Origin: Marinobacter sp. es.042
GTDB lineage: Bacteria; Pseudomonadota; Gammaproteobacteria; Pseudomonadales; Oleiphilaceae
DNA length: 64,000 bases
Direction of reading: 5' to 3'
NCBI RefSeq assembly: GCF_900188315.1
Contig: NZ_LT897781.1
Location: 3,162,001 to 3,226,000, forward strand
Shown: positions 18,301-27,033 of the stretch, piece after piece
Layout: every line of letters begins with the position of its first letter
How positions within the stretch are numbered: the first letter of the stretch is position 1
The notes under the pieces: model-generated
The model's input: only the letters and a program-made list of their open reading frames with translations
What the model was told of the DNA's origin: nothing
Database searches by the model: none
Position numbers and translations under genes: made by a program

Positions 18301-19002
18301 TCCGAGCTGGCCGGGCGTTTGCCCGATCTGTTCGAGCGTTACCAGAACGCACTGGCTGACTGGCCGGAAGCAATCGTTGAACCGCTATCCTTTGACTACC
18401 GGTTTGAAAACGCCCTGGGTTCGGTGGAAATCGCGGATCTGATCGACAACCTGCGCTGCAATGCCCAGGGGGAACTGTGCCGGCTGGTGGTGGCCGGCTC
18501 CAGTTTGCTGACCGGTTCCGGGTCCAGCAAGAAAGTACGCTATGCCAATCTGATGCGGGACTGGCTGATCCATCTGGCAGGCCAGCTCGGCGATCAACCT
18601 TTTGAGACCCTGGTTCTGGGCAAGGAGGAGGGGCGGAAATTCCGCTTTGCTCCATTGCATCCGGAACAGGCCAGACCGCTGTTCGAAGCGGTGCTCAGCG
18701 GGTGGATGGACGCCACCACCCGGGCGCTGCCCATTCACTGCGAGGCCGGCTTTGCCTGGATCACCAGTTTCTACGGCAGCAAAAAGTACGTCGGTGACCA
18801 TGAGCGAGCCATATCGGAGGCGCAGCAGGCCTATTCCATTGCTCTGGAGCGGGATACCGGTTACCTGAGAGGGGCCTTTGAAACACCGGAGCTGCTGATG
18901 GCCAGCGGTGAATTCGAAGCCCTGTTGCATCAGCTCTACGTGCCGGTTTGGGAAGCCGAGCAGGACAAATCGGCTGCAGATCAGATCGGAGGCCTGGAAT
19001 GA
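15376..19002 (+). CDS. recC: RecBCD enzyme subunit RecC
   Basis: This 1208-residue protein is the gamma subunit of exodeoxyribonuclease V. RecC has degenerate helicase and nuclease folds and in E. coli recognises Chi and splits the DNA strands. Recognisable blocks include ETFLVQSNGIAQWLKLALA near residue 50, RDVIVMVPDINVYAPHI, PMRAIPFRKVCLLGMNDGDYPR and LSFDYRF toward the C terminus. AAGGAA precedes the ATG. Its TGA overlaps the recB ATG, so the subunits are translationally coupled. Unlike E. coli, no ptrA protease gene lies between recC and recB. Confidence 0.96.
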   Translation: MAALSTEPTEQRARIEPGFHAIHANHLEDLRRAVVYICRHNPMPPLESETFLVQSNGIAQWLKLALAEKRTEDGLEGGLGIAAGMDFLFPARFIWQAYRAVLPDGEVPEQSPFDKRRLVWRLYRLLPRLVGQDEAFTPLARFLEGNDPDLRNFQLAEKVADLFDQYQVFRADWLAAWEQGKDVIITARAEEKPLDAETRWQPLLWRRLVEDVGADAHTSRSQIHTRFMEQGQQLQAPANPFRLPTRIVVFGVSSLPRQALEALYVLSRFSQVVLCVHNPCQFYWADIISDRELLTAERKRGRAHPTLSDIEDPDQLHQHANPLLAAWGKQGRDYIRLLDEFDNPDQYRGSFQTPDQKIDIFSDHGNPEAPRLLHQLQNDIHNLTPLQEIRQQQRRLDLHQDHSLAFHQAHSPQREVEILHDQLLAAFNADATLRPRDVIVMVPDINVYAPHIQAVFGRYQPGRKRHIPFTISDQGQRHHEPVLIALETLMSLPRSRFAVSEIISLLEVPGIRDRFGINEDEIPLARRWVEGANIRWGLHGQHRESLDLPAELERNTWQSGLRSMLLGYGMGDDEPWAGVEPFGEIGGLQASLAGRLNDFVHQLETLWQALQTNRTPEDWERLFSEMLGQFFHRVEGSDLLLLNRFRRQLEQWLEDALAAGLGEQTLPLNIVKDVLLEGLDEGGLNQRFLAGKVNFATLMPMRAIPFRKVCLLGMNDGDYPRSRPPVDFDLMAQDYRPGDRSRREDDRYLFLEALLSAREQLYISWVGRSIKDDSERPPSVLVGQLQDHLDSLWSVSGQPETKVIEALTTQHPLQPFSRSYFPKANGLEEGGEGENSSPRPLAEVLEARRLFTYEREWRSAHGGEAAAQTQSALPYQAPEEPISLNDLAAFLKKPIDTFYQRRLQVRFEDVEDDDTDNENFELDGLDRWRLDNELIQGGLLKASNEEELHDRLQATLDRMARRGDLGMGVTEHRLRSELAGRLPDLFERYQNALADWPEAIVEPLSFDYRFENALGSVEIADLIDNLRCNAQGELCRLVVAGSSLLTGSGSSKKVRYANLMRDWLIHLAGQLGDQPFETLVLGKEEGRKFRFAPLHPEQARPLFEAVLSGWMDATTRALPIHCEAGFAWITSFYGSKKYVGDHERAISEAQQAYSIALERDTGYLRGAFETPELLMASGEFEALLHQLYVPVWEAEQDKSAADQIGGLE

Positions 19003-22000
19003 CCGAGCAGATGACCAACCGGAATCCGAACCTGGATCCCCTGGCACTGGCCCTCAACGGCAGTGCCCTGATCGAGGCCAGTGCCGGCACCGGCAAAACC
19101 TTTACCATTGCCATTCTGTACGTGCGCCTGGTGCTTGGGCACGGCCAGTCGCCCGACAGCCCTCTGCAGAACCTGCTGCCTCCCAACCTGCTGGTGGTCA
19201 CTTTTACCGAGGCCGCCACCAAGGAACTGCGTGACCGTATCCGCACCCGGCTCACCCAGGCCGCCGAGGTGTTTTCTGACGCGCCCGACGAGCCCAATCC
19301 ACCCGCAGAAACGGCACTGATCTACCAGCTACGGGATGAAAGCTACCCGGATCCGGCCAGCTGGCCGGAATGCCGAAAGAAGCTGCTATTGGCCGCCGAA
19401 TGGATGGACGAGGCGGCGGTATCCACCATCCACAGTTTCTGCAACCGCATGCTCAGCGAGCACGCCTTCGACAGCGGCAGCCTGTTCAAACTCACCCTCG
19501 AAACCGACCAGAGCGAATTGCTGGACGAGGTCGCCCGGGATTACTGGCGCACCTTTGTCTATCCCCTGCCGCCGGCGCTGATGGACGAGGCCCTGAGCCA
19601 CTGGAAAACCCCCGGGGACCTGCGCCAGGGTGTTCGCAATCTGATTGACGATCCCCTGAGCCTGGGCACACCCCCGGAGAGCGTTCATCAGGCCATCAAT
19701 CAGGTGGTCCAGCAGCGTCTGGAACAGTCACAGTCTCTGAAAGCCCACCCCTGGAGCCAGTGGCGCGATGACGTCATCGAGCTGCTGAACGATCTGAACA
19801 AGAGCAAGCGACTCCATGGCGCCAGCAAGAATGCCATGATCAAGGTCTGGGATTTGCTGGTTGCCTGGGCGGAATCGGACGACCTTTTGCCCGAAAAGAT
19901 CGATAGCGCCGCGGGCTTCAGGAATCAGACGCCCGAAGGGCTCGACAAGATTCTCAAGGGCGATGATTCTGCCCCTCATCACCCGGCCTTTGATGCCATC
20001 GGAGCGCTGCTGGATTTCAGCCAGAACCAGCCCAACGCCAAATCCGACATTCTGCGCCACGCCAGCCACTGGATTGCCGAAAGGCTGGAATCGGAAAAGC
20101 AGAAACGCTCGGAAATGGGCTTTGACGACCTGCTCACCCGGCTGGACGATGCCCTGCACGGCCCCCGGGGCGACCAGCTGGCGGCCACCATCCGTCGCCG
20201 GTTTCCGGTGGCCCTGATCGACGAATTCCAGGATACCGACCCGGTGCAGTACCGAATCTTCAACCGCATCTACAACGTGGCAGGCGGCGACCACGGTACC
20301 TGCCTGCTGATGATCGGCGATCCCAAGCAGGCCATATACGGTTTCCGGGGGGCCGACATCTACACCTACCTGCAGGCCCGGCAGGGCGTGAAAGAGCGCA
20401 CCTATACACTGGCTAAGAACTTCCGCTCCGCCAAGACCATGGTGGCGGCGGTTAACCGGGTCTTTGAACACAGTGACCAGAACAGCCGGGACGGCGCCTT
20501 CCTGTTCGGCAAGGGCAATACCTCACCGCTGCCGTTCCAGGGTGTGGACGCCAATGGCACCAAGCGAGTCTGGGCGATTAACGGGGAAGCGCAGCCCAGC
20601 CTGGTATTCTGGACCCACGAATCCGGGGAAGAGGACAGGGATGGCAATCCGAAAGGTATGGCCAAGGGCACTGCCACGGCCGATGTGGCGGAAACCTGCG
20701 CCAGTGAGATCGCCAGTTTGCTGACCCTGGGCCAAGCCGGGCAGGCTGGTTTTGCCTTACCGGATAATCCCGGGGATCTGGAGCCGGTTGCCCCCAAAGA
20801 CATCGCGATACTGGTCAACAACCGCAACGAGGCCAGCGCAGTGCGGGAGGCCCTGGGCCAGCGGCGTATCAAGAGTGTGTACCTGTCAGACCGCGATTCG
20901 GTGCTGACCTCACGGGAATCACAGGAAATGCTCTGCTGGCTTCGGGCATTTGCCGAGCCCCGGCAGCTGGCCTATATCCGCGCGGCCCTGGCTACACCCA
21001 CCCTCGGTCAGTCCTGGCATGCCATGAATCAGCTGCTCACCGATGAGCTCGTGCTGGAACGGGAAATCGAGCGTTTTATTGGTTACCAGCAGCAATGGCA
21101 GAAGCAGGGTGTACTGCCCATGCTGCGAACCTTCCTGATGGATTTCGAGGTGCCAGGCCGGTTACTGCAACGCCCTGACGGCGAACGGCGGTTGACCGAC
21201 ATTCTGCACATTGCCGAGTTGCTGCAGCAGGACAGCCTGCAACTGGACGGCGAGCATGCCCTGGTGCACCACTACACCCAGATTCTGCGTGCAGCCGAAG
21301 AGGAAGATGAACACCGTACCCTGCGGCTGGAGAGTGATGCCGGCCTGGTGAAGGTCATCACCGTGCACAAGTCCAAGGGTCTGGAATACCCGCTGGTGTT
21401 TCTTCCCTTCGGCACGGCCTTTCGCGCCCAGAGTGAAAAGCAGGCCTTCGCGCGCTATCACAATGACCGGGGCAGGCTGGTCACGGTATTCGACCCGTCG
21501 CCGGACGACGTGGCCAGGGCTGACCGGGAGCGCCTCGGCGAGGATATCCGCAAGCTCTACGTGGCCCTGACCCGGGCCCGCTTCGCCACCTGGGTCGGCA
21601 CGGCGGCCCTGGACAACTGGCAGCAAAGCGGACTGGGCTACCTGATTGCCGGCGAAGGGCAAAGCCGTATCAGCGACTGCCTGGGGAAACTGGCAGAGGG
21701 CAGAGCAGAGATCCGGATAACCCCGTTACCGGATCCGGACGATACGCACTACCAAGAACCGGCGCCGGAAGCGCTTGGCCCGGCCATGGTCTCTTCCCGC
21801 GAGGCCAGAGAGGATTGGTGGATTGCCAGCTACTCCTCCATCGAATACACCGGCATGACCGGCACCGGGATCGCGTTTACCGGTGAGGTGGAAGATGCCC
21901 AGACCCAGAACCTGCTGGAAGAAAGTACCCTGGACGAAGAGGAAAACCCGGCTCAAATGGCCAACCAGCGCAACCAGCATAACTTTCCGAAAGGCGCCGG

Positions 22001-22721
22001 ACCCGGCACCTTCCTGCACGAATTGCTGGAATGGTGCACGCAGCAGGGGTTCCAGCGGGTTGTGGATAACCCGCCGCTGCTTCATGAGCAGCTGACCCGG
22101 CGCTGCGGGACCCGTGGCTGGAACGAGTGGGTGGAGCCGCTGGAGCGCTGGTTGCTGGCATTGATCAGCAAACCATTGAGCCTCGACCGGGCCGGTGCAG
22201 AAACCGTCTGCCTGGCGGACCTGACCACCCTGCGCCCGGAACTGGAGTTCTGGTTTGAAAGCCGCAACGTCAGTATCCGGAAACTCGACGAGCTGGTAAC
22301 CGCGCACACTCTGAATCGCGCGGACCGTCCCCGAGTCGAAGAGACCCGATTCAACGGGATGCTCAAGGGGTTTATCGATCTGGTGTTCGAACACAACGGG
22401 CGCTATTACGTGCTGGACTACAAATCCAATACCCTGGGCGAAGACAACAGCGCCTATACCGATCAGGCCATGGGCAACGCCATCCTGGATAAACGCTACG
22501 ATCTGCAATACGTGCTCTACCTGCTGGCCCTGCACCGGCTGCTGAAAGCCCGTTTGCCGGATTACGACTACGACCGACACATTGGCGGCGCGGTGTATCT
22601 GTTCCTGCGAGGCATTGATTCCAGCACAGGTGGCGCCTTCACCGACAAACCGCCCAGAGCCCTGATTGAACAACTGGATGCCCTGTTTGATGGCGAGTCG
22701 GTTGCGGAGGTGGCCGCATGA
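18999..22721 (+). CDS. recB: RecBCD enzyme subunit RecB
   Basis: This 1240-residue protein is the 3'-to-5' helicase and nuclease of RecBCD. Walker A ASAGTGKT is at residues 27-34; other UvrD-family motifs are [46 protein letters not shown] and YVALTRAR. The C-terminal nuclease domain has its His in HELLEW and the Asp and Lys residues of GFIDLVF and VLDYKSN, so the enzyme should be active. The ATG at 18999 overlaps the recC stop and follows a GGAGG sequence; an upstream in-frame start at 18948 lies inside recC and is unlikely. recD follows with the same type of overlap. Confidence 0.97.
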   Translation: MTEQMTNRNPNLDPLALALNGSALIEASAGTGKTFTIAILYVRLVLGHGQSPDSPLQNLLPPNLLVVTFTEAATKELRDRIRTRLTQAAEVFSDAPDEPNPPAETALIYQLRDESYPDPASWPECRKKLLLAAEWMDEAAVSTIHSFCNRMLSEHAFDSGSLFKLTLETDQSELLDEVARDYWRTFVYPLPPALMDEALSHWKTPGDLRQGVRNLIDDPLSLGTPPESVHQAINQVVQQRLEQSQSLKAHPWSQWRDDVIELLNDLNKSKRLHGASKNAMIKVWDLLVAWAESDDLLPEKIDSAAGFRNQTPEGLDKILKGDDSAPHHPAFDAIGALLDFSQNQPNAKSDILRHASHWIAERLESEKQKRSEMGFDDLLTRLDDALHGPRGDQLAATIRRRFPVALIDEFQDTDPVQYRIFNRIYNVAGGDHGTCLLMIGDPKQAIYGFRGADIYTYLQARQGVKERTYTLAKNFRSAKTMVAAVNRVFEHSDQNSRDGAFLFGKGNTSPLPFQGVDANGTKRVWAINGEAQPSLVFWTHESGEEDRDGNPKGMAKGTATADVAETCASEIASLLTLGQAGQAGFALPDNPGDLEPVAPKDIAILVNNRNEASAVREALGQRRIKSVYLSDRDSVLTSRESQEMLCWLRAFAEPRQLAYIRAALATPTLGQSWHAMNQLLTDELVLEREIERFIGYQQQWQKQGVLPMLRTFLMDFEVPGRLLQRPDGERRLTDILHIAELLQQDSLQLDGEHALVHHYTQILRAAEEEDEHRTLRLESDAGLVKVITVHKSKGLEYPLVFLPFGTAFRAQSEKQAFARYHNDRGRLVTVFDPSPDDVARADRERLGEDIRKLYVALTRARFATWVGTAALDNWQQSGLGYLIAGEGQSRISDCLGKLAEGRAEIRITPLPDPDDTHYQEPAPEALGPAMVSSREAREDWWIASYSSIEYTGMTGTGIAFTGEVEDAQTQNLLEESTLDEEENPAQMANQRNQHNFPKGAGPGTFLHELLEWCTQQGFQRVVDNPPLLHEQLTRRCGTRGWNEWVEPLERWLLALISKPLSLDRAGAETVCLADLTTLRPELEFWFESRNVSIRKLDELVTAHTLNRADRPRVEETRFNGMLKGFIDLVFEHNGRYYVLDYKSNTLGEDNSAYTDQAMGNAILDKRYDLQYVLYLLALHRLLKARLPDYDYDRHIGGAVYLFLRGIDSSTGGAFTDKPPRALIEQLDALFDGESVAEVAA

Positions 22722-24985
22722 GCCGTTCCCGCTCCCAAACCGGAAAGTCCGACCACCAGATTGATCTGTTCGCGGAGGAAATCGCTGCGGAAACGCCGAC
22801 CATACCCGCTGCCGGTGATACCACCTTCGCTATCAAAGATCTGCTCTCCAGCCCGGATAAAACCGAGACCCTGCTGCTGCACTGGCAGCAGGCGGAGTGG
22901 ATCCGCGCGCTGGATGTGGGGTTTGCCCGGCTGATCCGGGAGCTCTCGGAAGAGCAGGGCGAACGCCCGGACCCGCTGCTCCTGCTGCTGGCGGCACTGG
23001 TCTCCCATCAGGTGGGGCGTGGCCATGTCTGCGTCGATCTGGGCAATCTCCTGGCCGATGCCGGGCATACCCTGTCACTGCCGCCAGAGGAGTCGGTCCA
23101 GGAGCCGCTCACCGATTCCGGCACCAGCGAGCCGGACCGGCCCAAGCCCGCCGACGTGCTTGCACTTGTAACGCTGCCGGAATGCTTGAGCATACTGGAG
23201 AGCGCCTGCGCCGTAAGTGATGGCTCACATACAACACCCCTGGTGCTGAACGGAACCCGGCTCTATCTGCGCAGATTCTGGCGCTACGAACAACGCATTG
23301 CGGCGGGTATCCGGCACCGCCTGGCTTTGCCATCACCCCTGGCAGATCCGGAATCCGGGCCGGCCCGCACCCTGTCTCTCGCTCTGGATACGCTCTTCCG
23401 GTCGTCAGAACCGGTGGATTACCAGAAACTGGCCTGTGCCCTCGCGGCCCGCAACCATTTCGCCGTAATCACCGGCGGGCCGGGCACCGGCAAGACCACC
23501 ACCGTGGTCAACCTGCTGGCGGCCCTGCAGGCAGTGGCCGGGGAATCCTCCGAACGGGCCGGTCGGAAATACCGGATCCGCCTGGCAGCCCCGACCGGCA
23601 AGGCGGCGGCCCGACTGAACGAATCCATCGGTGGTGCAGTGAGCCGGTTACCCCTTGCCGAACTGCCGGGCAACGTGGACCTGAATGATATCCCCACCAG
23701 GGTCACTACCCTGCACCGGTTACTGGGCAGCCGGCCGGATACCCGCAAATTCCGCCATAATCGGGACAACCCTTTGCTGGTGGATATCCTGGTCATCGAC
23801 GAGGCCTCCATGGTAGACGTCGACCTGATGGCATCGGTGTTCGATGCCCTGCCCGCCAACGCCCAGCTGATCCTGCTGGGCGACAAGGACCAGCTGGCCT
23901 CGGTGGACGCCGGTGCGGTACTGGGGGAGCTTTGCCAGCGGGCGTTGCTGGCCCATTACACACCGGAAACGGCCCAGTGGCTGGGCGCCATGGCCGGCGA
24001 CGAGATACCGGAGTCACTGGTGGACGAAACCGGCCAACCTATGGATCAGGCCGTGGCTATGCTGCGCAAGAGCTACCGGTTCCGGGAGGACAGCGGTATC
24101 CGCGCCTTTGCCGAAGCAGTGAATACCAATGCGCTTGATAACGGCATGTTGCGCCAGATCCGGGAAGCAGAATTCGACGATGTCATTCTGCTTAACGGCC
24201 GGTCGAAAAGTGCGGATACGGAAGACACCCTGGACCTGGTGTGTCGACATGCCATCACCGGCTCACCCGAGGCATTCCGAAATGCCGGGCAGGGCCGGCA
24301 AGTGAATGGTCAGAGCCTGTCACCACCCGTTGGTTACCGCCATTACCTCGAACGCTTGCAGAATCATGGTCTGAACGAAAGCAGCCCCCGCGAAGACTGG
24401 GATGCGATGGCGGTGCAGCTCCTTGAAGCCTTCAGTGACTTCCAGGTGCTCTGTGCCCTGCGCAAGGGCCCCTGGGGCGTGGAAGGCCTGAACGACCGGA
24501 TCGCAAAGCAGTTACTGGCTAAAAAGCTGATCCCGCGGGCCGAGGGCTGGTATGAGGGCCGGCCTGTGCTGATTACCGGCAACGACTACAATCTGGGCCT
24601 GATGAACGGCGACATTGGCATTGCCGTCAACGTGCCCTGGGATCGGACCGACACCGGTGAGCCCCGCTATACCCTGCGGGTGGCGTTTCCGGATAGCGAC
24701 ACCGCTGGCGGTATTCGCTGGATCTCGCCCAGTCGTCTGCAGCAGCTGGAAACCGTGTACGCCATGACGGTGCACAAGTCCCAGGGTTCAGAGTTCAACC
24801 ACACCTGTCTGGTCTTGCCGGACCGGTTGAGCCCGGTCCTGACAAAAGAGCTGGTCTATACCGGCATTACCCGGGCCAGAAACTGGTTCAGCCTGATTGC
24901 CGGCAATGTGGACGTGCTCAGGGACGCAGTCGGACAGCAGGTAGTCCGGGCCTCCGGCCTGGCCGAAAGGCTCAGGGCGAACTAG
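22718..24985 (+). CDS. recD: RecBCD enzyme subunit RecD
   Basis: This 755-residue protein is the 5'-to-3' helicase of RecBCD, a superfamily-1B enzyme. Walker A GGPGTGKTTT is at about residues 252-261, VIDEASMVD is Walker B, and TVHKSQGSEF and the terminal YTGITRAR are motifs V and VI. It is longer than E. coli RecD (about 608 residues), with extra sequence in the N-terminal domain and around residues 500-560. Its ATG overlaps the recB stop. Its own stop overlaps the stop of the convergent ABC exporter gene within one ACTAGT site. Confidence 0.96.
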   Translation: MSRSRSQTGKSDHQIDLFAEEIAAETPTIPAAGDTTFAIKDLLSSPDKTETLLLHWQQAEWIRALDVGFARLIRELSEEQGERPDPLLLLLAALVSHQVGRGHVCVDLGNLLADAGHTLSLPPEESVQEPLTDSGTSEPDRPKPADVLALVTLPECLSILESACAVSDGSHTTPLVLNGTRLYLRRFWRYEQRIAAGIRHRLALPSPLADPESGPARTLSLALDTLFRSSEPVDYQKLACALAARNHFAVITGGPGTGKTTTVVNLLAALQAVAGESSERAGRKYRIRLAAPTGKAAARLNESIGGAVSRLPLAELPGNVDLNDIPTRVTTLHRLLGSRPDTRKFRHNRDNPLLVDILVIDEASMVDVDLMASVFDALPANAQLILLGDKDQLASVDAGAVLGELCQRALLAHYTPETAQWLGAMAGDEIPESLVDETGQPMDQAVAMLRKSYRFREDSGIRAFAEAVNTNALDNGMLRQIREAEFDDVILLNGRSKSADTEDTLDLVCRHAITGSPEAFRNAGQGRQVNGQSLSPPVGYRHYLERLQNHGLNESSPREDWDAMAVQLLEAFSDFQVLCALRKGPWGVEGLNDRIAKQLLAKKLIPRAEGWYEGRPVLITGNDYNLGLMNGDIGIAVNVPWDRTDTGEPRYTLRVAFPDSDTAGGIRWISPSRLQQLETVYAMTVHKSQGSEFNHTCLVLPDRLSPVLTKELVYTGITRARNWFSLIAGNVDVLRDAVGQQVVRASGLAERLRAN

Positions 24986-26805
24986 TCACTGGCGTCCTGT
25001 TGGTCGTCATTGCCTTTTTCGTCACGGCTGTGCTGCTGAGCCCAAAGATGGGCGTAGTAGCCACCGGCGGCCAACAACTCGTTGTGACTGCCACCCTCAA
25101 CAATTCGTCCCGCATCCATCACCAGAATGGTATTGGCATCGCGGATAGTGGACAGCCGATGGGCAATCACCAGGGTGGTCCGCTGCTGGCTGACCTCGTT
25201 GAGAGCCCCAAGAATGGCCTGCTCCGAGAGTGAATCCAGGGAGGACGTAGCCTCGTCCAGGATCAGCAACGGCGGGTTCTTCAGGATCACCCGGGCAATG
25301 GCCACCCGTTGTTTTTCACCACCGGAGAGTTTCAGGCCCCGTTCGCCGACTTTGGTTTCATAACCCTCCGGCAAGCTGTGGATAAAGTCTTCCAGGTGAG
25401 CCATTCGAGCTGCCCGGTACACCTCTTCTTCCGTGGCTTCCGGCCGGCCATAGGCCAGGTTCCGGTACAGGGTATCGTTGAACAGCACCGTATCCTGGGG
25501 CACCACACCAATCGCCGAGCGCAGGCTGTCCTGGGTCACTTGCCGAATGTCCTGACCATCGATCCGTATGGCGCCCTGATCGACGTCGTAAAAGCGGAAC
25601 AGCAGGCGGGCGAGGGTGGACTTGCCGGCGCCACTGGCTCCCACCACGGCAATCTTGTGGCCGGACGGGATGGAAAAATTCACATCCTTCAGAATCGGGC
25701 GGTCCGGTCGGTAGGCAAAGTGGATGTGGTCAAACTGCACTTCGCCTCTATCCACGGCCAGCTCGGCAGCATCCGGAGCATCTTCAATCGCCGGTTTGTC
25801 CCCCAGCAGTTTGAACAGGCGCTCGACATTTACCAGTGCCTGCCGGATTTCCCGGTAGACAAAACCCAGGGCGTTCAGGGGAATGAACAGCTGAAGCAGG
25901 TAGGCGTTGATCATGGTGAAGTCACCGAGGGTGATCTCACCTCTGGCCACCTCCTGAACGGCCATAGCCATGATCACGATCATCGCCAGACCAATAATTA
26001 ATGCCTGACCGGAGTTAAGCGCCGCCAGGGACAGGCGGTTTTTCAGACGGGCCTGTTCCCAGTCGTCCAGATCCCGATCATAGACCTCGGCCTCGTACCG
26101 CTCGTTATTGAAATATTTGACGGTTTCATAGTTCAACAGGCTGTCTATGGCCCGTGAGTTGGACTGGTTATCCCGGGCATTGGCTTCGCGCACGAATTTC
26201 GTCCGCCACTCGGTGATCTTGATGGAAAAGACCACATACACCACCACGGCTACCAGGATCGCCAGCACATAACCCACGTTGAACACCACGAACAGGATGC
26301 CGGCGACCATCAGGATTTCCAGCAGGGTGGGGACAATGTTGAACAAGGTAAAACGGAGCAGGAAGCTGATGCCGTTGGTACCCCGCTCGATATCCCGGGC
26401 CAGGCCACCGGTCTTTCGATCCAGGTGGAAGGCCAGTTCCCGCTGATGCAGGTGCTCAAATACTCGCAGGGACACGCGGCGCATGGCCCGTTCAGCCACC
26501 CGGGCAAATACCGCATCCCGAAGCTCATTGAACAGTGTGGCACCAAAGCGCAACGCGCCGTAGGCCACCACAAGGATCACCGGGATCCAAAGCAGCATGT
26601 CCGCGCCGCGGTTCTGGTCCAGATAGTCGACGATGTATTTCAGGGCAATGGGCGTGGCAACGGTTGCCAGCTTGGCCAACACCAGCAAAACCAGGGACAG
26701 GATTACCCGGCCGCGGAATTCGGCGAGATAGGGCCAGAGGCCTGAAATGATTTTCCAGTCCGGTTTATGATCTGCCGGGTAATCGTTGTCGGCGTAGGCT
26801 CTCAA
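24982..26805 (-). CDS. ATM1/HMT1-type ABC exporter (half-transporter)
   Basis: This 607-residue protein joins six transmembrane helices (about residues 25-330) to a nucleotide-binding domain with Walker A GASGAGKST, signature LSGGEKQR and Walker B LLILDEATSSLD. LNYETVKYFNNE and the NSGQ segment in the membrane domain match mitochondrial Atm1 and bacterial Atm1-like exporters, which move glutathione conjugates and are linked to metal tolerance or Fe-S homeostasis. I choose TTG at 26805 because AAGGAA lies just upstream and the next residues (RAYADNDYPADHKPDW) fit the family; a longer frame from 26943 would run through the palindromic repeat. It is divergent from another ABC exporter. Confidence 0.88.
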   Translation of the reverse strand: MRAYADNDYPADHKPDWKIISGLWPYLAEFRGRVILSLVLLVLAKLATVATPIALKYIVDYLDQNRGADMLLWIPVILVVAYGALRFGATLFNELRDAVFARVAERAMRRVSLRVFEHLHQRELAFHLDRKTGGLARDIERGTNGISFLLRFTLFNIVPTLLEILMVAGILFVVFNVGYVLAILVAVVVYVVFSIKITEWRTKFVREANARDNQSNSRAIDSLLNYETVKYFNNERYEAEVYDRDLDDWEQARLKNRLSLAALNSGQALIIGLAMIVIMAMAVQEVARGEITLGDFTMINAYLLQLFIPLNALGFVYREIRQALVNVERLFKLLGDKPAIEDAPDAAELAVDRGEVQFDHIHFAYRPDRPILKDVNFSIPSGHKIAVVGASGAGKSTLARLLFRFYDVDQGAIRIDGQDIRQVTQDSLRSAIGVVPQDTVLFNDTLYRNLAYGRPEATEEEVYRAARMAHLEDFIHSLPEGYETKVGERGLKLSGGEKQRVAIARVILKNPPLLILDEATSSLDSLSEQAILGALNEVSQQRTTLVIAHRLSTIRDANTILVMDAGRIVEGGSHNELLAAGGYYAHLWAQQHSRDEKGNDDQQDASD

Positions 26806-26833
26806 TTCATTTTCCTTCCGCTTCGGAGTAGTC

Positions 26834-26947
26834 GAGCGCGCGGGTGGAGCGGCTTGCCAGGACACGCTGTAAATACGTCCATGTACGCTCGGCGAAAGCC
26901 ATCCCTGGCTTTCGACGGTCCTGGCAAGCCGCTCCACCCGCACGCTC
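26834..26947. repeat. Nested palindromic repeat element
   Basis: The outer arms (26834-26863 and 26918-26947) are inverted copies of 30 bases with one mismatch; the inner 23 bases of each arm match perfectly. Inside, CGAAAGCCA (26893-26901) and TGGCTTTCG (26906-26914) form a second perfect 9-base hairpin with a 4-base loop. The whole forms a cruciform-like element about 114 bases long between the starts of two divergent ABC exporters. It resembles REP/MITE-like palindromes scattered in marine gammaproteobacteria, from memory. It carries no gene. Confidence 0.85.
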
Positions 26948-27033
26948 TTGCGTAGCTGTATGATAGGTCTTGTGTGGAGTACAAACCGTATTGTTAGCGG
27001 AGTCTACAGCACCCCGTATCAAGGAGGCACATC

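Noticed and set aside
21726..22673. 315-codon open frame on the minus strand
   Set aside because: It is antisense to the recB nuclease domain and has no recognisable domain.
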